Virus record (IMG/VR): IMGVR_UViG_3300047457_000845
Span: 1 to 21,329 of that record
Source of the DNA: a virus
Direction: 5' to 3' (one strand)
Length of the DNA stretch: 21,329 nucleotides
Shown: positions 1 through 6,861 of the stretch, piece after piece
Numbering within the stretch: position 1 is the first letter of the stretch
Layout of the letters: every line of letters starts with the position of its first letter
Made by a program: the position numbers and the translations under genes
The notes under the pieces: model-generated
Seen by the model: only the letters and a program-made list of their open reading frames with translations
Told to the model about the DNA's origin: nothing
Database searches by the model: none

Positions 1-217
1 CTGTAGAGCCTACCGGACCCGTTGCTCCAGTTGCCCCGATAGGTCCAGTTGGACCTTCTACTCCAGTTGGCCCGATAGGGCCGGTAACTCCTTGTGGCCC
101 CTGAACTCCAGTCGCACCGGTTGCACCTTGAGGACCAGTAGCGCCTACAGAACCAGTGACGCCAGTTGGGCCAGTTGGTCCTTCAATTCCTTGTGGGCCA
201 GTAGCCCCAACTTGACC
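1..217 (-). repeat. Collagen-like Gly-X-Y triplet repeat
   Basis: Twenty-four consecutive codon triplets begin with glycine. The Y position is mostly Thr or Gln and the X position mostly Pro or Ala. The underlying DNA is a degenerate 9-base repeat rich in ggnccnact on the coding strand and continues past the window edge. Confidence 0.85.
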
Positions 218-499
218 CCGAACGTTACCGGCATCAAAGACAACACCATCGTTACGTTCTATGTAAAGGTCATCGCCTTGCACATAAGCATCTTGAAGCC
301 CTGTCTCCAAAGCAAGAGCGGCAGAGGCGGCGGCTTGTTCAGCATACACTTTGGCGGCAAGAGCGCCACCTAGGTCATCAGCGGCAACAACGACGACTGG
401 AAGTGCCCCATCACCGTACAATGGAACAATCGAGACCGTGTAAAGTGGCGCTACCTCGATTTTAAACTCCTCAGGATAAAGAGGAGTAATCTCAATCAT
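1..499 (-). CDS. Collagen-like tail fibre/appendage protein, N-terminal part (runs off left edge)
   Basis: This reading frame is open from an ATG at 499 to the left edge, giving about 166 residues with no stop seen. Residues 1-94 form a non-repetitive head that includes an Ala-rich helix-like stretch (about 46-65) and ends in [20 protein letters not shown]. From residue 95 onward there are 24 uninterrupted Gly-X-Y triplets dominated by GPT, GAT, GPQ and GPI. Such repeats form trimeric collagen-like shafts in many phage tail fibres; the fibre role is inferred from that and from its place after the connector genes. The ATG overlaps the TGA of the upstream gene by 8 bases (ATGATTGA), and a GGGGA lies just before it. 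The receptor-binding end is outside the window, so the target cannot be judged. Confidence 0.8.
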   Translation of the reverse strand, partial: MIEITPLYPEEFKIEVAPLYTVSIVPLYGDGALPVVVVAADDLGGALAAKVYAEQAAASAALALETGLQDAYVQGDDLYIERNDGVVFDAGNVRGQVGATGPQGIEGPTGPTGVTGSVGATGPQGATGATGVQGPQGVTGPIGPTGVEGPTGPIGATGATGPVGST

Positions 500-851
500 G
501 AGTTTCCCCAGTTTCTACAGGAAGTAAAACAGTCTGCGAACTGACAATTTGTTCACCCAGATAGAATTTGATGTCCATGTGGCAAAACTCAGATGGCCAC
601 AAAGCGGTGTCTATCGGTTCGGCTGTCAGCGTAAAAACTCCGGGGCTTGAAGTTTGATTAGCGACTGTCGGTACTAATTCAGCAATAAATTCTCCGGCCG
701 CAGAACGCACCATTGATCGAATAGTGATACCCGTCAAATTTTCCGGTGTTCCAGCAGAATCTTTTTTGATACAAGAGATGAGGAACGTATCCCCAATCTT
801 GAACGGTGGAAGTTCCGGATAATTATCGGTACCTAGGTACTCTTGACGCAT
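492..851 (-). CDS. Putative phage structural protein, BppU N-terminal-like fold
   Basis: A 119-residue protein starting [10 protein letters not shown]. It has the layout I associate with BppU_N-like and related phage beta-sandwich domains: an early IGDTFLISC strand, a [12 protein letters not shown] stretch, a GVFTLTAE strand and a late MDIKFYLG segment ending in hydrophobic strands. In siphophages such domains sit at the base of receptor-binding or baseplate proteins, and the next gene is a collagen-like fibre, so a fibre-attachment or adaptor role is plausible but inferred. I chose the ATG at 851, which has AGGA six bases upstream and overlaps the previous gene by 29 bases. A longer start at 887 also has a strong GGAGAAGGA but would overlap by 65 bases. 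Product identity is moderate confidence; the gene itself is firm. Confidence 0.65.
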   Translation of the reverse strand: MRQEYLGTDNYPELPPFKIGDTFLISCIKKDSAGTPENLTGITIRSMVRSAAGEFIAELVPTVANQTSSPGVFTLTAEPIDTALWPSEFCHMDIKFYLGEQIVSSQTVLLPVETGETHD

Positions 852-1221
852 TGTCGTTCCTATCCATACTTTCACAAACGGCTTCATAGAATCCTTCTCC
901 GAATCGCGGGTAAGGATCTAAATGCCGGACGAGGAAATGATTCCCGTTTAAAACGACTACATCCGGCTTATAGCCCGGAACTTGAACGTGCAACGGGAAT
1001 TTTGTAATAAACGAAATCGTGCTGGTCGTTACTTCGAAATCGGTTTGCCGTTCAAGGTCGTTCGGATGGTCTCTGGTTTGGACCCCGATAACGTTGTGGT
1101 AAACGGTTTCTTCGACTTGTGAGCGCCCATGCTCATCGATGATTTCTTTGCGGCGAATGACTTTGAGACGTAGAGCAAAGTCTGGATCAGTAAGGACTTC
1201 GGCTACGTTCAATAAAGGCAT
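823..1221 (-). CDS. Putative head-completion/neck protein
   Basis: A 132-residue protein starting MPLLNVAEVLTDPDF. The pattern (N-terminal 'VL.DPDFA', central 'VIGVQ', 'DLERQTDFEVTTSTISF', late 'VPGYKPDVVVLNGNHFLV') resembles small phage proteins encoded between gp10-like genes and tail genes and usually annotated as head-tail stopper or neck proteins. I rely on position and general pattern rather than a diagnostic motif. The ATG is fused to the upstream stop as TGATG, with AGGA seven bases ahead, so translation is probably coupled to the gp10-like gene. The C-terminal 20 residues overlap the next gene. Confidence 0.6.
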   Translation of the reverse strand: MPLLNVAEVLTDPDFALRLKVIRRKEIIDEHGRSQVEETVYHNVIGVQTRDHPNDLERQTDFEVTTSTISFITKFPLHVQVPGYKPDVVVLNGNHFLVRHLDPYPRFGEGFYEAVCESMDRNDNASRVPRYR

Positions 1222-1772
1222 CAGCGTTTCCTGATAACATAGTTAATGCTGTTTCTGAGCTGGCCGGTCTGAACCAAAGGCTTTGCAGTCACCGTTGATG
1301 GCTCATTACCCTGTGCCCGGCTTTCGAGTTCAGCCTTTGCACCCTTCGCCGCTTTTCCAGAACGAATTCTGGCTTTTAAAGTAGATTCGGCAAGTGGTGG
1401 TGGTATTCCTTGGTTAATTATAGCTCGGATGCTTCGCTGGGCAACAAGTCCGGCTTCGTGGAGCGCGATATCCAAGGCATCCCGGTTACCGTCTAAAGCT
1501 CTCAGAGCCCCACGGAGAAAAGCTTTCGCCACGGAAGCCTTGGCCGCCTGAATGCCCGGTCTCATGAATGGTCGGGCGGGGATATTGGCCGCTGGAGACC
1601 CATTGTCATGAATATAGGCCAGAGTAGCGTTGTTCATTTCTTGAGCGCGGGCTTCTTTGCGGTCGGCTGTTTCTTGCGGAACCCCAACTAAAACATCAGC
1701 CGATGTCAGCTCCTTAAGCTGTTTCATCAGCTGAGGTAAGTTATCCGTCACCTTCTCGAGTGACGTAGCCAT
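1221..1772 (-). CDS. HK97 gp10-like tail-completion/virion morphogenesis protein
   Basis: A 183-residue protein starting MATSLEKVTDNLPQ. Family-like elements in order are VLVGVP near the start, NNATLAYIHDNGSPAANIPARPFMRPGI in the centre, a long helical middle, then PPPLAESTLKARI and KPLVQTGQLRNSINYVIRKR at the end. The 'G-P-x-x-IPxRPFMRPG' and 'PLxxTGQLxxSI' signatures are typical of gp10-like or phage virion morphogenesis proteins that cap the tail tube or join it to the head. The ATG at 1772 lies one base after the stop of the DUF4054 gene. A longer start at 1856 would overlap that gene by more than 80 bases, so I rejected it. Confidence 0.75.
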   Translation of the reverse strand: MATSLEKVTDNLPQLMKQLKELTSADVLVGVPQETADRKEARAQEMNNATLAYIHDNGSPAANIPARPFMRPGIQAAKASVAKAFLRGALRALDGNRDALDIALHEAGLVAQRSIRAIINQGIPPPLAESTLKARIRSGKAAKGAKAELESRAQGNEPSTVTAKPLVQTGQLRNSINYVIRKR

Positions 1773-1773
1773 A

Positions 1774-2247
1774 TTAGTTACCGAAAGTCGTAAATCCGGG
1801 CATGGTATCGGGGCCGGGCCAAGCAGGTCCGTTGAGGGGAGGTGTGTACCCTGCACCGAGCTGAATAGGGCCGGTCCCGAAAATGTTAACCATCCAAATG
1901 AAACGAGTCCCGTAATTGGTCAAGTTCCAATGGCCAGCTCCCGGTTCCGTTCCAGCACCGGTGTCATAGCTGATAGATACTTTGTCCACAGACTTACTGG
2001 AGACGGGTCCGCCGACTCCCATGCCGGGAATACCACCGGAACTAGACTCCAGAAGACTTCGGGCTTCGAGTGCGATGAAGTGAGCGGTGAACAGGCAAGC
2101 GCCAATATCAATCTCATTCATCCAGCGGCCGGGATTAAGCATCCGATAAGCAAAACTAAGCCAGAACTGAATCCCGTCATTCGGATACGTTAGGGTATTC
2201 GAAAACTCGGGAAAAGCGACTCTGAACTGTTGTACTGTAAAAGCCAT
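1774..2247 (-). CDS. DUF4054-like head-tail connector (gp6-like adaptor)
   Basis: A 157-residue protein starting MAFTVQQFRVAFPEFSN. The opening 'FR..FPEF....YPN..I.FWL..A..ML' followed by 'ACLFTAHFIALEAR' and then 'VDKVSISYD', 'LTNYGTRFIWMVN' is the pattern of DUF4054 proteins, which are gp6-like adaptors that dock on the portal. The C-terminus is Gly/Pro-rich (GAGYTPPLNGPAWPGP). AGGAG lies six bases before the ATG. It is followed directly by the gp10-like gene, the normal order of connector genes. Confidence 0.8.
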   Translation of the reverse strand: MAFTVQQFRVAFPEFSNTLTYPNDGIQFWLSFAYRMLNPGRWMNEIDIGACLFTAHFIALEARSLLESSSGGIPGMGVGGPVSSKSVDKVSISYDTGAGTEPGAGHWNLTNYGTRFIWMVNIFGTGPIQLGAGYTPPLNGPAWPGPDTMPGFTTFGN

Positions 2248-2260
2248 CGGATGCTCCTGA

Positions 2261-3097
2261 TTAGGACATACGTCTCGTGTGTTCTTCGGACAAACGTGAG
2301 TGCTCTTGGGCCTTCTTCGCCGCTTCAGCCCCCTCTACATTTTTCCACACATGGGCTGCGGTGTAATGGGCTTTCGCTGCCTCGTTGTGAAGGCGCGCCA
2401 ATCCAAACCGGTTAGCCTGTGCAGATGCCGAAGCCGCTTTACGAGACAGATTCTCGGCTACCTTCGGGTCTGAACCGGCATCGGTCGTTCCTGAAACAGC
2501 ATCACCGGCGTTGGCCATAGCCTGTTCGAAACTTTCGAACGCTGGGGAGAGACTCTTCAGAGCGGCTTTGAGCTTCTCGTCGGTAAGCTTACCCTCAAGG
2601 CTTTCTGCGGCGTGCTCCAGTTCTTCGAACTGAATCTGGAGGTGGGCCAAAAGAGTTCGGAAGGTAGACACTTCTGAATCAGCGTCCTTGCTTTTGTGGT
2701 CCGGGAAAGGATCTACAAAAGTCTTGATTGCAGAACGGCCAATACGTTGAGTGTTCCCGTCCGGGAATTCTACGTTGTATAAACCGGACCCCGCAAAAGT
2801 CTTGACCTTAATCCTTGTCCCAGCCGGATATGAACCACCCCCGACTTTAGGAACGGTGCGGATAAGCATTGCCACAGCGTCAGCATCTTTCACGCCAAGG
2901 CTTTTCAATTCCCCGCGAAGCTGTTTCAGCTTTTCAGCCGTCTTTGCTTTTTCCTGAAGTGGAGCGCTACCGGTGTAAGCGTTCATCCGGCTTTCGAGGC
3001 GTTTGATTTCTGCTTTGACTTGAGCGATGCGGTTCTCGGATGAAGTAGCATCCCGTGCTTTACGCGGACGAAGATGAATGTGGACATGCTTAGTCAT
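2261..3097 (-). CDS. Head-associated protein with HVHIHL/KARDA N-terminus, coiled-coil
   Basis: A 278-residue protein of unknown function. It begins MTKHVHIHLRPRKARDATSS, the longest member of a set of neighbours sharing this N-terminal signature. Residues 22-70 are charged and helical. Residues 85-130 form a small beta-rich module (PAGTRIKVKTF, GLYNVEFPDGNTQRIGRSAI) resembling an SH3/KOW-like barrel. Residues 143 to the end are Ala/Glu/Lys-rich helix, probably coiled coil. The [KR]DA tripeptide occurs three times (residues 15-17, 70-72, 137-139), each near a domain boundary. AGGAG precedes the ATG by six bases. Position between capsid and connector genes suggests a head or internal virion protein; that is inference. 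Confidence 0.65.
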   Translation of the reverse strand: MTKHVHIHLRPRKARDATSSENRIAQVKAEIKRLESRMNAYTGSAPLQEKAKTAEKLKQLRGELKSLGVKDADAVAMLIRTVPKVGGGSYPAGTRIKVKTFAGSGLYNVEFPDGNTQRIGRSAIKTFVDPFPDHKSKDADSEVSTFRTLLAHLQIQFEELEHAAESLEGKLTDEKLKAALKSLSPAFESFEQAMANAGDAVSGTTDAGSDPKVAENLSRKAASASAQANRFGLARLHNEAAKAHYTAAHVWKNVEGAEAAKKAQEHSRLSEEHTRRMS

Positions 3098-3105
3098 ACG
3101 AACTC

Positions 3106-3306
3106 CTACTTCAACCAGTTATTTGCGGCACGCAAAGCTTTTATGGCTTCGACCATGTCCCCTTGCAACATCTTCGGTAGTTTACTGGTAGATCCAGAAA
3201 TAGATGCGATCAGGCGTTTAGCTTCATCAATCTGCGCGGGGGTAGCCAGTTCCCCGGCATCCTTGGCTTTGGTTTTTCCAAGGTGGATGTGGATGTGTTC
3301 CGCCAT
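3106..3306 (-). CDS. Small HIHIHL/KAKDA-motif head-region protein
   Basis: A 66-residue protein starting MAEHIHIHLGKTKAKDAGEL. The first 17 residues match the N-termini of both flanking genes; the rest is two predicted helices (TPAQIDEAKRLIASI and MVEAIKALRAANNWLK). AAGG lies upstream of the ATG. I do not recognise a characterised family. Shared N-termini among three consecutive genes suggest duplication of a leader segment or a common sorting or processing signal. Confidence 0.65.
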   Translation of the reverse strand: MAEHIHIHLGKTKAKDAGELATPAQIDEAKRLIASISGSTSKLPKMLQGDMVEAIKALRAANNWLK

Positions 3307-3308
3307 GA

Positions 3309-3527
3309 TTAAACCTTTTTAGAAAGAACTTGCATCATACGCGTGTAAATGCCCGGGCCGCGGAAATCTCCGCCAATCTTGTAAGCTTCCTGCTTCACCT
3401 TGCGAGCAAAAGCTTCGCATTCAGATTTGAGCTGAGCTTCTCGAGTCTTTTCATCTGGGCTGTAGGTACCATCGGGATTCGCATCCTTTCCCCGGCCTTT
3501 TAGATAAAAGTGGATATGCTTGGCCAT
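3309..3527 (-). CDS. Small HIHFYL/GKDA-motif head-region protein
   Basis: A 72-residue protein starting [20 protein letters not shown]. It carries the same alternating His-hydrophobic opening and K-D-A motif as its two downstream neighbours, followed by a Lys/Glu-rich helical body (EKTREAQLKSECEAFARKV). The ATG at 3527 is fused to the upstream stop as TAATG, so I prefer it over a longer start at 3545 inside the previous gene. Function unknown. The residues GDFRGPGIYTRMMQVLSKKV form a basic C-terminus. Confidence 0.65.
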   Translation of the reverse strand: MAKHIHFYLKGRGKDANPDGTYSPDEKTREAQLKSECEAFARKVKQEAYKIGGDFRGPGIYTRMMQVLSKKV

Positions 3528-3748
3528 TATTCGTCCCCGTAACAATGAGAGTTAGCCTCAAGCTCAGCCTGACTTACCTGAGACGGTAGGGTATCCAGTT
3601 TCCCCATTTCATACTCAGGGATAGCATCGTTTGCTCGCTGGGTAGCGTAACCAATAGCCGCCGCCTGCTTCGGGTCCTTCCCGTGCTCAATTTCGGTGGC
3701 GATGTTCTTTTGCAGGGCTTCTTCCGAAGCAGACTGAATTAGCGGCAT
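3527..3748 (-). CDS. Conserved phage protein, 'MPLIQSxSEEALxKNIATE' family
   Basis: A 73-residue protein. The first 40 residues ([20 protein letters not shown], then [17 protein letters not shown]) match a short motif widespread in phage structural clusters, usually seen as 'MPLxKS.S..A...NI.TE...GKP.KQAlAIAYs'. Its biochemical role is not known to me. The C-terminal 30 residues are acidic. The start codon shares its first base with the stop of the upstream gene (TAATG), so translation is coupled. Confidence 0.7.
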   Translation of the reverse strand: MPLIQSASEEALQKNIATEIEHGKDPKQAAAIGYATQRANDAIPEYEMGKLDTLPSQVSQAELEANSHCYGDE

Positions 3749-4263
3749 TAAAAACTCCCGAGCTGTTCTGAAGCGTTTTTAAGAGCATCCCGGGCCTTGG
3801 TCAAGGCGGCGGTCTGTTCCTTGGTTAAATCACCGAGCTTTTCCAGCAAAGCGCCAAGCTCCAGCTGAGCGGAACTAGCCTTCGCCTTGATAGAGTCGAG
3901 AGCCTGCTTAGCCGGGAAACCGGTTACAGAAGTCGTATCCGGAACACCGACAATCACGGTACCGCAAGCCTTGCTGTACCAGCTCTCGGCGTGAGCTCTT
4001 GGCATAACTACATTGCCCGGCATATAAGTAACCCGACGATGATGGTCAAGACTAATAGTATAACGCTGAGTGACTTTCGCCACCACTAAATCTTCGGCCG
4101 GACTTTCGGTGGTATCTTCAGAAACGGTATCGTCAGCTTCGGTCTCTGGTACAACCGGTTCTTCTACGGCCGGAGCAGGGGATTCTTCCACGCTCGGTTC
4201 TGAGGTGGCTTCTACGACAGGCGCTTTTTCTGGAGCCTGCCACGGGGCGTCTTTCTTAGCCAT
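3748..4263 (-). CDS. Head-region protein with acidic Pro/Glu-rich N-terminus
   Basis: A 171-residue protein of unknown function starting [15 protein letters not shown]. Residues 15-60 are a low-complexity, strongly acidic stretch rich in Glu, Pro, Val and Ser/Thr. Residues 63-115 form a compact region ([25 protein letters not shown]) followed by a C-terminal helical segment ([19 protein letters not shown]). KDA at residues 4-6 echoes the motif in neighbouring genes. AGAGG is placed seven bases before the ATG. It lies immediately downstream of the hairpin-rich gap after the major capsid gene. A minor head or decoration protein is possible; I see no diagnostic domain. Confidence 0.6.
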   Translation of the reverse strand: MAKKDAPWQAPEKAPVVEATSEPSVEESPAPAVEEPVVPETEADDTVSEDTTESPAEDLVVAKVTQRYTISLDHHRRVTYMPGNVVMPRAHAESWYSKACGTVIVGVPDTTSVTGFPAKQALDSIKAKASSAQLELGALLEKLGDLTKEQTAALTKARDALKNASEQLGSF

Positions 4264-4287
4264 GTGTTTCCTCTATTTTGAATTGGG

Positions 4288-4337
4288 GAACCCCGAACCT
4301 AAGTCCGGGGTTCGAAAAGCTACCGTCGAAGTAGCTT
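4288..4337 (-). terminator. Tandem hairpins after the major capsid gene (terminator or attenuator)
   Basis: On the coding strand the capsid stop codon runs into AAGCTAC-ttcgacg-GTAGCTT, a 7-bp stem followed by a short T run (GCTTTTCG). Next comes GAACCCCG-10 bases-CGGGGTTC, an 8-bp GC-rich stem. The T tract after the second stem is weak. Position directly after the most highly expressed virion gene fits partial termination or mRNA 3'-end protection. Confidence 0.5.
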
Positions 4338-5442
4338 AGAGTCCGTCGAAATATCCGAGTAACTCTGGATATACGATTTCCACAGCGCCGAGCTTACAGA
4401 AGTAAGTGGTCTTGTGGAAAATGGAGTCATACTGTACCGGGGTGCGGTTCAGCAGGGTCATCGGGAAGCGAACGCGATCCCGTTCCTGCTTGTAAACCAC
4501 AGCTCGGTCAACAGTACCGGCTACGCCCAACGTACCGCCTGCACCTGCACCAACGAGCCACTTGACCGGCTTGATGTCCAGTTCCTTACCTTCAGAACGG
4601 GTAAAGAGGTTGTTCTCAAGGATGTACTTGAGGATGGACACGTTACCAGCGTTCGAGACTTTCTGGGTAGCGATGTAACCGTACTGAGCCGGCGGAAGCA
4701 GGATCTTGTCGGAGATGACTGACCAACCTGAAGCCGTCCAAGTGCTAACAAGCATCTCGTTAACGTCTGCAAGGATTTCGTCCGGGGTCTTCTTGGTCCA
4801 CTCGGAGAAACCGCTGATGCCATCGGGCAGGCTGGTCTGCGTACCGTACTGGGTGACCAGCGGGTTATTGACCAGACCATACAGGCCGAGGCTGGAGTCG
4901 CCAACGTAAACCTGTTCGTCGATGTCCATCTGATGCTTGAGCTGGAGAGCTTCAAACTTCTGCTGGTCGATCGGACGGCCAAGCTTTGCAGCTGATTCCA
5001 GTTCGAAGAGGGTGTAAGCCAGCTCATTACCCCAAGGGGTGAGCGGATTTGCAATCTTTGCGATGTCGATAGAAGTGCCGGGAACCTGATTTGATTTACG
5101 GCCGATCCATGACTTACCGTTACCCACAGCCTGACCGTCACCGAGGCCACCGGCTGAAGCAAAGCTTGAAACGGTGAAGCTGGAAACGTCGTCAGCGATG
5201 GTCACATCGTCACGGAGGTCGATATCGCGGCCCCAAGTGACAGCCGCAAGCGGCTTGTGAAGGGTAAGGTCCAAACGCTCCAATTCGCCGACGAGGAATG
5301 CACCCGTTGAGTCAACAGTGCGACCATCGTGGGTCTGGAAATTGGTGCCAAGCAGTCGGCCCCGTTCGGTGCCGGCCTGATCGATAACCTGCTTGCCAGC
5401 GGCATCGAAGGTCATCATATCACGAGTCTTCATTCTTTTCAT
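4336..5442 (-). CDS. Major capsid protein, DUF2184-type (HK97 fold)
   Basis: A 368-residue protein starting MKRMKTRDMM. The pattern 'NPLTPWGNELAYTLFELESAAKLGRPID', 'KHQMDIDEQVYVGDSSLGLYGLVNNP', 'LLPPAQYGYIATQKVS', 'ILKYILENN' and the closing 'TTYFCKLGAVEIVYPELLGYFDGL' is characteristic of DUF2184 major capsid proteins, which adopt the HK97 fold. Length agrees with that family. AGAGGT precedes the ATG at 5442 by nine bases. It follows the cement protein and protease/scaffold genes, the expected assembly order. Whether the N-terminus is trimmed cannot be decided; a K-T-R-D motif at residues 5-8 resembles the putative cleavage motif of this genome. The gene ends in a hairpin-rich gap. Confidence 0.88.
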   Translation of the reverse strand: MKRMKTRDMMTFDAAGKQVIDQAGTERGRLLGTNFQTHDGRTVDSTGAFLVGELERLDLTLHKPLAAVTWGRDIDLRDDVTIADDVSSFTVSSFASAGGLGDGQAVGNGKSWIGRKSNQVPGTSIDIAKIANPLTPWGNELAYTLFELESAAKLGRPIDQQKFEALQLKHQMDIDEQVYVGDSSLGLYGLVNNPLVTQYGTQTSLPDGISGFSEWTKKTPDEILADVNEMLVSTWTASGWSVISDKILLPPAQYGYIATQKVSNAGNVSILKYILENNLFTRSEGKELDIKPVKWLVGAGAGGTLGVAGTVDRAVVYKQERDRVRFPMTLLNRTPVQYDSIFHKTTYFCKLGAVEIVYPELLGYFDGL

Positions 5443-5456
5443 CTGTTGATTACCTC

Positions 5457-5996
5457 TTAGATGTTGAACGCAATTTCAGCGTAGCCGTTGGCGTCAGCGC
5501 TGCTGTTCCAGTAAGCGTTGAGCACTTCGATTGTGTTGCCAGCACTAGCCTGTGCTTCAAAGCCACCCTGTACATGAGAACCCGTTGAGGCTTCATACCA
5601 TACGTAAACTGGGTTGCCTTTCAGCGGGGTCTGGCCTGTGGGAACAGCGACGATCATGAAACCACGGCACATGACATCCACTTCGCCAGAGACCGGAAGA
5701 CCAGAAGCACCGATGCCAACAGCACCGAAATTCTGATTGGTCTGAGCCTGCTGGAACGGATACGGGCGAACCGTAATACCGTAGAGTGCGGTGTCAGCCG
5801 TATCCGTATCGATAATTTTACGGATAGCGTGTGACGTTGCATCGATGACCACAGCCTGACCGAAAGCGGTCGGAGGATTCGTGGTATCCATCAGTGAAGG
5901 AAGAATGTCTACCGGATGGGTACGGTTGACATCACCGGGATAGCCAGCACCCATACGGTACTTGAAGGCTACGTCCTTGAACTTTGCTCTTTTCAT
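5457..5996 (-). CDS. Capsid cement/decoration protein (phage cement gp24-like)
   Basis: A 179-residue protein starting MKRAKFKDVAFKYRMGAGYP. The middle and end ('ALYGITVRPYPFQQ', 'VDVMCRGFMIVAVPTGQTPLKGNPVYVWYEASTG', 'GGFEAQA', final 'ANGYAEIAFNI') match the pattern of structural cement proteins that trimerise on the capsid surface and stabilise it. The ATG at 5996 is preceded by AAGGTG. A longer frame to 6044 overlaps the protease gene and lacks family sequence, so I rejected it. It sits between protease and major capsid genes, the usual site of a decoration protein. Its N-terminus (MKRAKFKD) is similar to that of the major capsid protein (MKRMKTRD). Confidence 0.72.
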   Translation of the reverse strand: MKRAKFKDVAFKYRMGAGYPGDVNRTHPVDILPSLMDTTNPPTAFGQAVVIDATSHAIRKIIDTDTADTALYGITVRPYPFQQAQTNQNFGAVGIGASGLPVSGEVDVMCRGFMIVAVPTGQTPLKGNPVYVWYEASTGSHVQGGFEAQASAGNTIEVLNAYWNSSADANGYAEIAFNI

Positions 5997-6006
5997 GTGT
6001 TTCACC

Positions 6007-6861
6007 TTATTTCTTGGAAGAGTAAGACTGCTTGTTAAGCTCATTCAGCTCCGCAAGAGTCATAACAGGCTTCTTTGCCCGATGACCCATGTCAGGAATT
6101 GAATCCCGAACCTGCCCGTTTGAGTTACGGCTACGCTTGACAGCGGCCGCAGAACGGAACAGGACTCGAGCTGCATCACAAGTCATACGACTGGTATCGA
6201 GGACCTTACCATTGATCAGGTCTTCAATAATCGGACGAGTTGCGGCGGTGCCGTAAGCCATATCCAGAGCCTGCTTGCGCAGTTTGCAGATACGCTTTGC
6301 GGTAACCACGGGAGCTGCAGCCGAATCAAAAGTAGGAATGCGAATGCCCGGAGAAAGAATCTCAGCCAGTGCAATCGTATCCTTAAAGCTATCCTTCAGG
6401 TAGCGTGAATCGCGAGCCTTGGTGACTTCTTCCTCTGAAACACCTTCAGGGGCTTCATCCTTGAGGAATTCTTCAAGCTTCTCGCCTTCTTCACCTTCCT
6501 CGTCGAGAGTCTCCGCTGCAGGCGGGGTATCCCCAGCAAGCTTAGCTTCAAGAGCTTCAAGACGCGAACGGAATTCATCATGGTCAGAATCATTGCGCGC
6601 AATAAACTCATTGATGTCGTCATCGGTGAAAGCCGTGCGGCCCCCGAAATCGTCATCATCCTGTGAGCCAGCGTGGATGTGGATATGAGAGCCGCCAAGC
6701 TCTTCGTCCAGCATACCAACTCGTTCTTCTTCGGTCAGGGCTTCATCCTGAGCCATCTCTTCAGCGATTTCGCTGATTTCTTCGGCATCCTTTGCCTTAT
6801 GAGCCCGGAACAGATAGTCATAGAATCTGCCCAGACCCTTCGTCTTCTTACTTTTCGCCAT
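6007..6861 (-). CDS. Possible nested in-frame scaffold protein inside the protease gene
   Basis: Inside the protease/scaffold gene an ATG at 6861 (MAKSKKTKGLGRFYDYLFRA) is preceded by AGAGG with an 8-base spacer, as good a ribosome binding site as those of the neighbouring genes. It lies just after the end of the DUF2213 protease domain, so translation from here would give a 284-residue protein consisting only of the scaffold part. The same layout is known for lambda C/Nu3. The MAK start and the KAKDA motif 20 residues later also resemble the N-termini of the small head genes downstream. Expression is inferred only. Confidence 0.45.
   Translation of the reverse strand: MAKSKKTKGLGRFYDYLFRAHKAKDAEEISEIAEEMAQDEALTEEERVGMLDEELGGSHIHIHAGSQDDDDFGGRTAFTDDDINEFIARNDSDHDEFRSRLEALEAKLAGDTPPAAETLDEEGEEGEKLEEFLKDEAPEGVSEEEVTKARDSRYLKDSFKDTIALAEILSPGIRIPTFDSAAAPVVTAKRICKLRKQALDMAYGTAATRPIIEDLINGKVLDTSRMTCDAARVLFRSAAAVKRSRNSNGQVRDSIPDMGHRAKKPVMTLAELNELNKQSYSSKK

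Noticed and set aside
92-373. 93-residue plus-strand frame
   Set aside because: Antisense to the collagen-like gene; low complexity caused by the repeat.
4521-5162. 213-residue minus-strand frame inside the major capsid gene
   Set aside because: Ser/Arg/Leu-rich translation of the capsid gene in another frame; no start signal and no protein-like pattern.
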